From assembly GCA_002337215.1 (NCBI GenBank), contig DDFO01000033.1, positions 759 to 27,553 on the forward strand: a DNA stretch of 26,795 nucleotides. Direction: 5' to 3'. The notes below the pieces were generated by a model. That model was not told the DNA's origin and searched no databases. It worked only from the letters and a program-made list of their open reading frames with translations. Positions 24,476-26,795 of the stretch are shown here, one piece after another. The translations under genes and the position numbers were made by a program. Each line of letters opens with the position of its first letter. The first letter of the stretch is position 1. This DNA is from Phycisphaerales bacterium UBA1926. GTDB taxonomy: Bacteria; Planctomycetota; Phycisphaerae; Phycisphaerales; UBA1924.

Positions 24476-25537
24476 TCACCCCCCGCCGCGCCCGACGGCG
24501 TCGATTCGTTCCAGCAATTCGCCCGTGCGGGATCCCGTGTACGACGCCCGCAGCGGCGCGACGACCGCGGCGAAGTCCTCGAGATCCGTCGAACGAACCT
24601 CCACGCCCAGATCGCGTACCGCGTCGAGCGCCTCGGCGGTGCGCTCCGTCCACAGATCCCGCTGGTACGCCGACGCCTCCGCCGCGGCGGTCTCGATGAT
24701 CGCTCTCGCCGAAGGCTCGAGATCGCGCCACACCTTCGCGCTCATGATGAGCACGTCGGGCACACGAGAGTGCTCGTTGAGCGTGTAGTGTGCCGCGACC
24801 TCGTAGTGTCGGCTGCTGTAAAAACTCGGCGGGTTGTTCTCCGCGCCGTCGACAAGACCCGACTGCAGGGCGGAGTACAACTCGGCGTACGCCATCGGCG
24901 TCGGCGCGGCGCCGAACGCGCTGACCATGTCCATCGCCGTCTCGCTCTCCATGACGCGGATCTTGAGACCCCGGAGATCTTCGGGGCCGAGGATCGGGGA
25001 CTTCGCGGTATAGAACGAGCGCGCGCCCGCATCCAGATAGCACAACCCGTGCAGGCCGCGCCCGTCGAGAGATGCGAGGATCTCGCGCCCGACCGGCCCG
25101 TTGAGCACCGCCCAGTAGTGGTCCGCACCCCGGAACGCGTAAGGGACGCTGAAGACCGAAAAATCCGGCGAAAACGACCCGAGCGGCGCGGCCGACGCCT
25201 TCGCGAAGTCGAGCGTCCCCGACTGCAACTGCTCGAGCGTCACCGTCTCGCCGCCCAGTTCACCGTTCGGGAAGATCTGGATCGTGATCCGGCCACCCGT
25301 GCGGTCCAGAACAAGATCCGCGAACCGCTCGAGACCCAGGTGAACCGGATGCTCCCGGTTGAGATTGTGCGAGAGACGGAGCAACCGAGGCGTTCGGTCG
25401 TCCGACGCCGCGACGACCGATCCACTGCTCGCCGGAGTTAGAACCGCCGGCTGAACCGCGCCGAGGCGCACCGCGACCGCGGCGATCCCCGCGGTGATCG
25501 CCGCGCCGACCAGCAACCCGGCAAGAAATGACGACAT
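24476..25537 (-). CDS. dctP: TRAP transporter substrate-binding protein (DctP)
   Basis: About 353 residues. An N-terminal hydrophobic segment (residues 4-26) acts as signal or membrane anchor, so the binding domain is periplasmic. The DctP fold is recognised by LRLSHNLNREHPVHLGLERFAD, FPNGELGG, FSVPYAFRG, and GLKIRVMES, in which R194 is the conserved arginine that holds the substrate carboxylate. PMAYAELYSALQSGLVDGAENN follows. ATG 25537 is chosen; an in-frame GTG 4 codons upstream (25549) falls at the predicted transcription start and has no ribosome site. A TATACT box (25561-25556, minus) lies just upstream. The substrate is probably a uronate, judging from the arginine and the mannonate oxidoreductase at the end of the operon. 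Confidence 0.92.
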   Translation of the reverse strand: MSSFLAGLLVGAAITAGIAAVAVRLGAVQPAVLTPASSGSVVAASDDRTPRLLRLSHNLNREHPVHLGLERFADLVLDRTGGRITIQIFPNGELGGETVTLEQLQSGTLDFAKASAAPLGSFSPDFSVFSVPYAFRGADHYWAVLNGPVGREILASLDGRGLHGLCYLDAGARSFYTAKSPILGPEDLRGLKIRVMESETAMDMVSAFGAAPTPMAYAELYSALQSGLVDGAENNPPSFYSSRHYEVAAHYTLNEHSRVPDVLIMSAKVWRDLEPSARAIIETAAAEASAYQRDLWTERTAEALDAVRDLGVEVRSTDLEDFAAVVAPLRASYTGSRTGELLERIDAVGRGGG

Positions 25538-25555
25538 CGTGCGATCCACGCAGCC

Positions 25556-25561
25556 AGTATA
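25556..25561 (-). promoter_or_regulatory. Candidate -10 box for the TRAP operon
   Basis: TATACT (5/6 match) on the minus strand, with predicted initiation near 25549 and so a leader of only about 12 bases before ATG 25537. No acceptable -35 box is seen at 16-18 bases, so an activator may be needed. The rest of the 249-base stretch from 25538 to 25786 holds one other -10-like box (25700-25705, plus) and no gene I can support. Confidence 0.35.
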
Positions 25562-25699
25562 GAGACATACACCACCGCGTCCGCGAACACCGCGTAGACG
25601 TGCTTCGCTGCGTCCTCAACTCCGCGGCCGTCGATCGGACCGGGCGGCGCGTGGGGCATCGTCATACGACGCTCGCAGGGAGAGATCAGCCGGATCGTG

Positions 25700-25705
25700 T
25701 ATAGT
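25700..25705 (+). promoter_or_regulatory. Candidate -10 box for the xylulokinase-type gene
   Basis: TATAGT (5/6 match) preceded directly by TG, with no recognisable -35 box. It would give a leader of about 75 bases before ATG 25787. A 10-bp palindrome GATCGCGATC (25716-25725) lies just downstream, but this sequence type is common in such GC-rich DNA. Confidence 0.3.
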
Positions 25706-25786
25706 CATCGGCGAAGATCGCGATCACAGCGGACACCTTCTAACACACCCGCTTTGCCTCGAAACCTGTCTCGTCGGACCCGAACC

Positions 25787-26795
25787 ATGACCACCTGCTA
25801 CATCGGGATCGATCTGGGCACGTCCGCGGTGAAGGTCGTCGCTGTCGACCCCGCGGGCTCGGTCGTCGCGTCGGCATCTGAGTCATTCGACTTCGACCGC
25901 CCCAGGGCGGATTGGGCCGAGACGCCCCCGCTCAGATGGTGGGATGCGACCGCGAAGGCGACGCGAGCGCTGATGGACACACTGGGCATCGAATCCGAGA
26001 TCGCATCGGTCGGGCTGAGCGGGCAGATGCACGGGTCCGTGTTCCTCGATGCCGAAGCGCTGGAGCACGCGGGCGCTCGACCGATCGACGCCCTGCGCCC
26101 CGCCCTGATGTGGAATGACCAACGAACCGAGCCGGAACGGAACGAGATCGAGCGGACGCTGGGCGGCCGCCGGGCGAGTGTCGAAGCCTCGGGCTGCTCC
26201 GCCCTCTGCGGGCTCACGGCCCCAAAGCTGCTCTGGTTGCGCGCGCACGAACCCGGTATTCACGCACGGGTCGCCGGGGTGTGTCTTCCCAAGGACTACA
26301 TCGCGCTGTCGCTGACCGGGGCGTTCGCGACCGACGTCGGCGAGGGTTCGGGGACGATGCTCTTCGACAATGAACGACGGGACTGGAACGAGCGCACGCT
26401 CGCGTCTCTCGGCATCGATCGCGCAACGCTTCCGGACGCGGTCGAATCGGGCACGATCGTGGGCGAAGTCACGGCCTGGGCGTCGGAGGCAACCGGCCTT
26501 CCCGAGGGCACACCGCTGGCGATCGGATCGGGCGACAACCAGGCGGCGGCGGTGGGCGCGGGGGTCGTTTCGCCGGGCGAGGCGCTCGCGATCCTCGGGA
26601 CGAGCGGTGTGGTCCTCGCACCGAGCGAGACGAGCGAGCCGGATCTCAACGGTGACACGCCGGGCCGGCTGAACCTGTTCTGCGATCCGACCGGGCGGGG
26701 GGCGACTCCGGGCCGATGGATGCTCAGCGGGTGCATGCTCAGCGCAGCGGGGAGCCTGGAGTGGGCGCGGTCGGTGCTCGCGCCGAACGAGCCGG
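25787..26795 (+). CDS. xylB: Xylulokinase-type FGGY carbohydrate kinase, 3' end cut by window edge
   Basis: The frame is open from ATG 25787 to the window edge, 336 residues without a stop out of about 480-500 expected. FGGY features are clear: the N-terminal phosphate-binding IGIDLGTSAVK, SGQMHG and WNDQRT substrate-site blocks characteristic of xylulokinases, the LPKDYI segment, GSGDNQAAAVGAG with the probable catalytic D250, and LGTSGVV. No clear ribosome site precedes the ATG. It phosphorylates a ketose, most likely D-xylulose. It is divergent from the TRAP operon. Xylose occurs with glucuronate in ulvan and glucuronoxylan, so the kinase may serve the neutral sugar of the same polymer, or start a separate xylose operon beyond the edge. 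Confidence 0.9.
   Translation, partial: MTTCYIGIDLGTSAVKVVAVDPAGSVVASASESFDFDRPRADWAETPPLRWWDATAKATRALMDTLGIESEIASVGLSGQMHGSVFLDAEALEHAGARPIDALRPALMWNDQRTEPERNEIERTLGGRRASVEASGCSALCGLTAPKLLWLRAHEPGIHARVAGVCLPKDYIALSLTGAFATDVGEGSGTMLFDNERRDWNERTLASLGIDRATLPDAVESGTIVGEVTAWASEATGLPEGTPLAIGSGDNQAAAVGAGVVSPGEALAILGTSGVVLAPSETSEPDLNGDTPGRLNLFCDPTGRGATPGRWMLSGCMLSAAGSLEWARSVLAPNEP

Noticed and set aside
25716..25725. Palindrome GATCGCGATC as an operator for the kinase gene
   Set aside because: GATCGC-type sequences recur throughout this DNA, including inside genes, so a single 10-bp palindrome is not convincing.
1..26795. CRISPR arrays, insertion sequences, tRNA or rRNA genes
   Set aside because: No regularly spaced repeats, transposase motifs, terminal inverted repeats or tRNA-like T-loop sequences were recognised on reading both strands; a covariance-model scan would be needed to exclude small RNAs.

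Overview
The window is high-GC bacterial DNA, densely packed with genes. Most starts are preceded by GGAG/AGGA-type ribosome sites, and several genes overlap by 4 bp (GTGA/ATGA). A secreted beta-helix protein ends in a short Cys-Pro-Ala-Asp / DxNxDG dockerin-like module of the kind common in Planctomycetota, especially Phycisphaerae. That makes a marine or aquatic planctomycete of that class the best guess, but it is an inference from style and family content; no rRNA or marker gene is present.

Layout. (1) Bases 1-805, minus: start of a secreted jelly-roll-like protein that runs off the edge. (2) 886-1977, minus: LacI-family regulator, divergent from (3) a plus-strand run, 2183-13840: secreted alginate/glucuronan-type lyase, aldo/keto reductase, Gfo/Idh dehydrogenase, TIM-barrel isomerase, D-mannonate dehydratase (ManD), secreted pectate-lyase-like beta-helix protein, sialate-O-acetylesterase-type esterase, and a short glucuronate-isomerase (UxaC)-like protein. 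(4) A convergent minus-strand run, 16602-13847: KDPG aldolase (eda), Gfo/Idh dehydrogenase, TIM-barrel isomerase. Next to it on the minus strand is an AraC-family regulator (17550-16717). (5) Divergent plus-strand run, 17647-21616: GH88 unsaturated glucuronyl hydrolase, FabG-like SDR, KDG kinase, YdcZ-type small transporter. (6) Minus-strand run, 25537-21687: TRAP transporter DctP-DctQ-DctM followed by a fructuronate-reductase-like SDR. (7) 25787 to the edge, plus: start of a xylulokinase-type FGGY kinase.

Together this is a uronate-polysaccharide utilisation locus with two routes that meet at 2-keto-3-deoxygluconate (KDG). Route A: the lyase and GH88 give the unsaturated uronate/DEH, and the SDR beside GH88 is the candidate DEH reductase giving KDG. 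Route B: glucuronate goes through the UxaC-like protein to fructuronate, through the UxuB/YjmF-like SDR to mannonate, and through ManD to KDG. KDG kinase and KDPG aldolase then give pyruvate and glyceraldehyde-3-phosphate. Uptake is probably by the TRAP system. Two Gfo/Idh plus TIM-barrel isomerase pairs and an aldo/keto reductase suggest a further sugar-trimming step that cannot be assigned from sequence.

Regulation has visible structure. A consensus-like promoter in front of the lyase is followed by a perfect 12-bp tandem repeat, and a third partial copy lies at the lacI promoter. A 17-bp related motif occurs in front of both the eda run and the GH88/araC divergent region. No tRNA, rRNA, insertion sequence or CRISPR array was seen. 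The longest gene-free stretch is about 250 bases (25538-25786).
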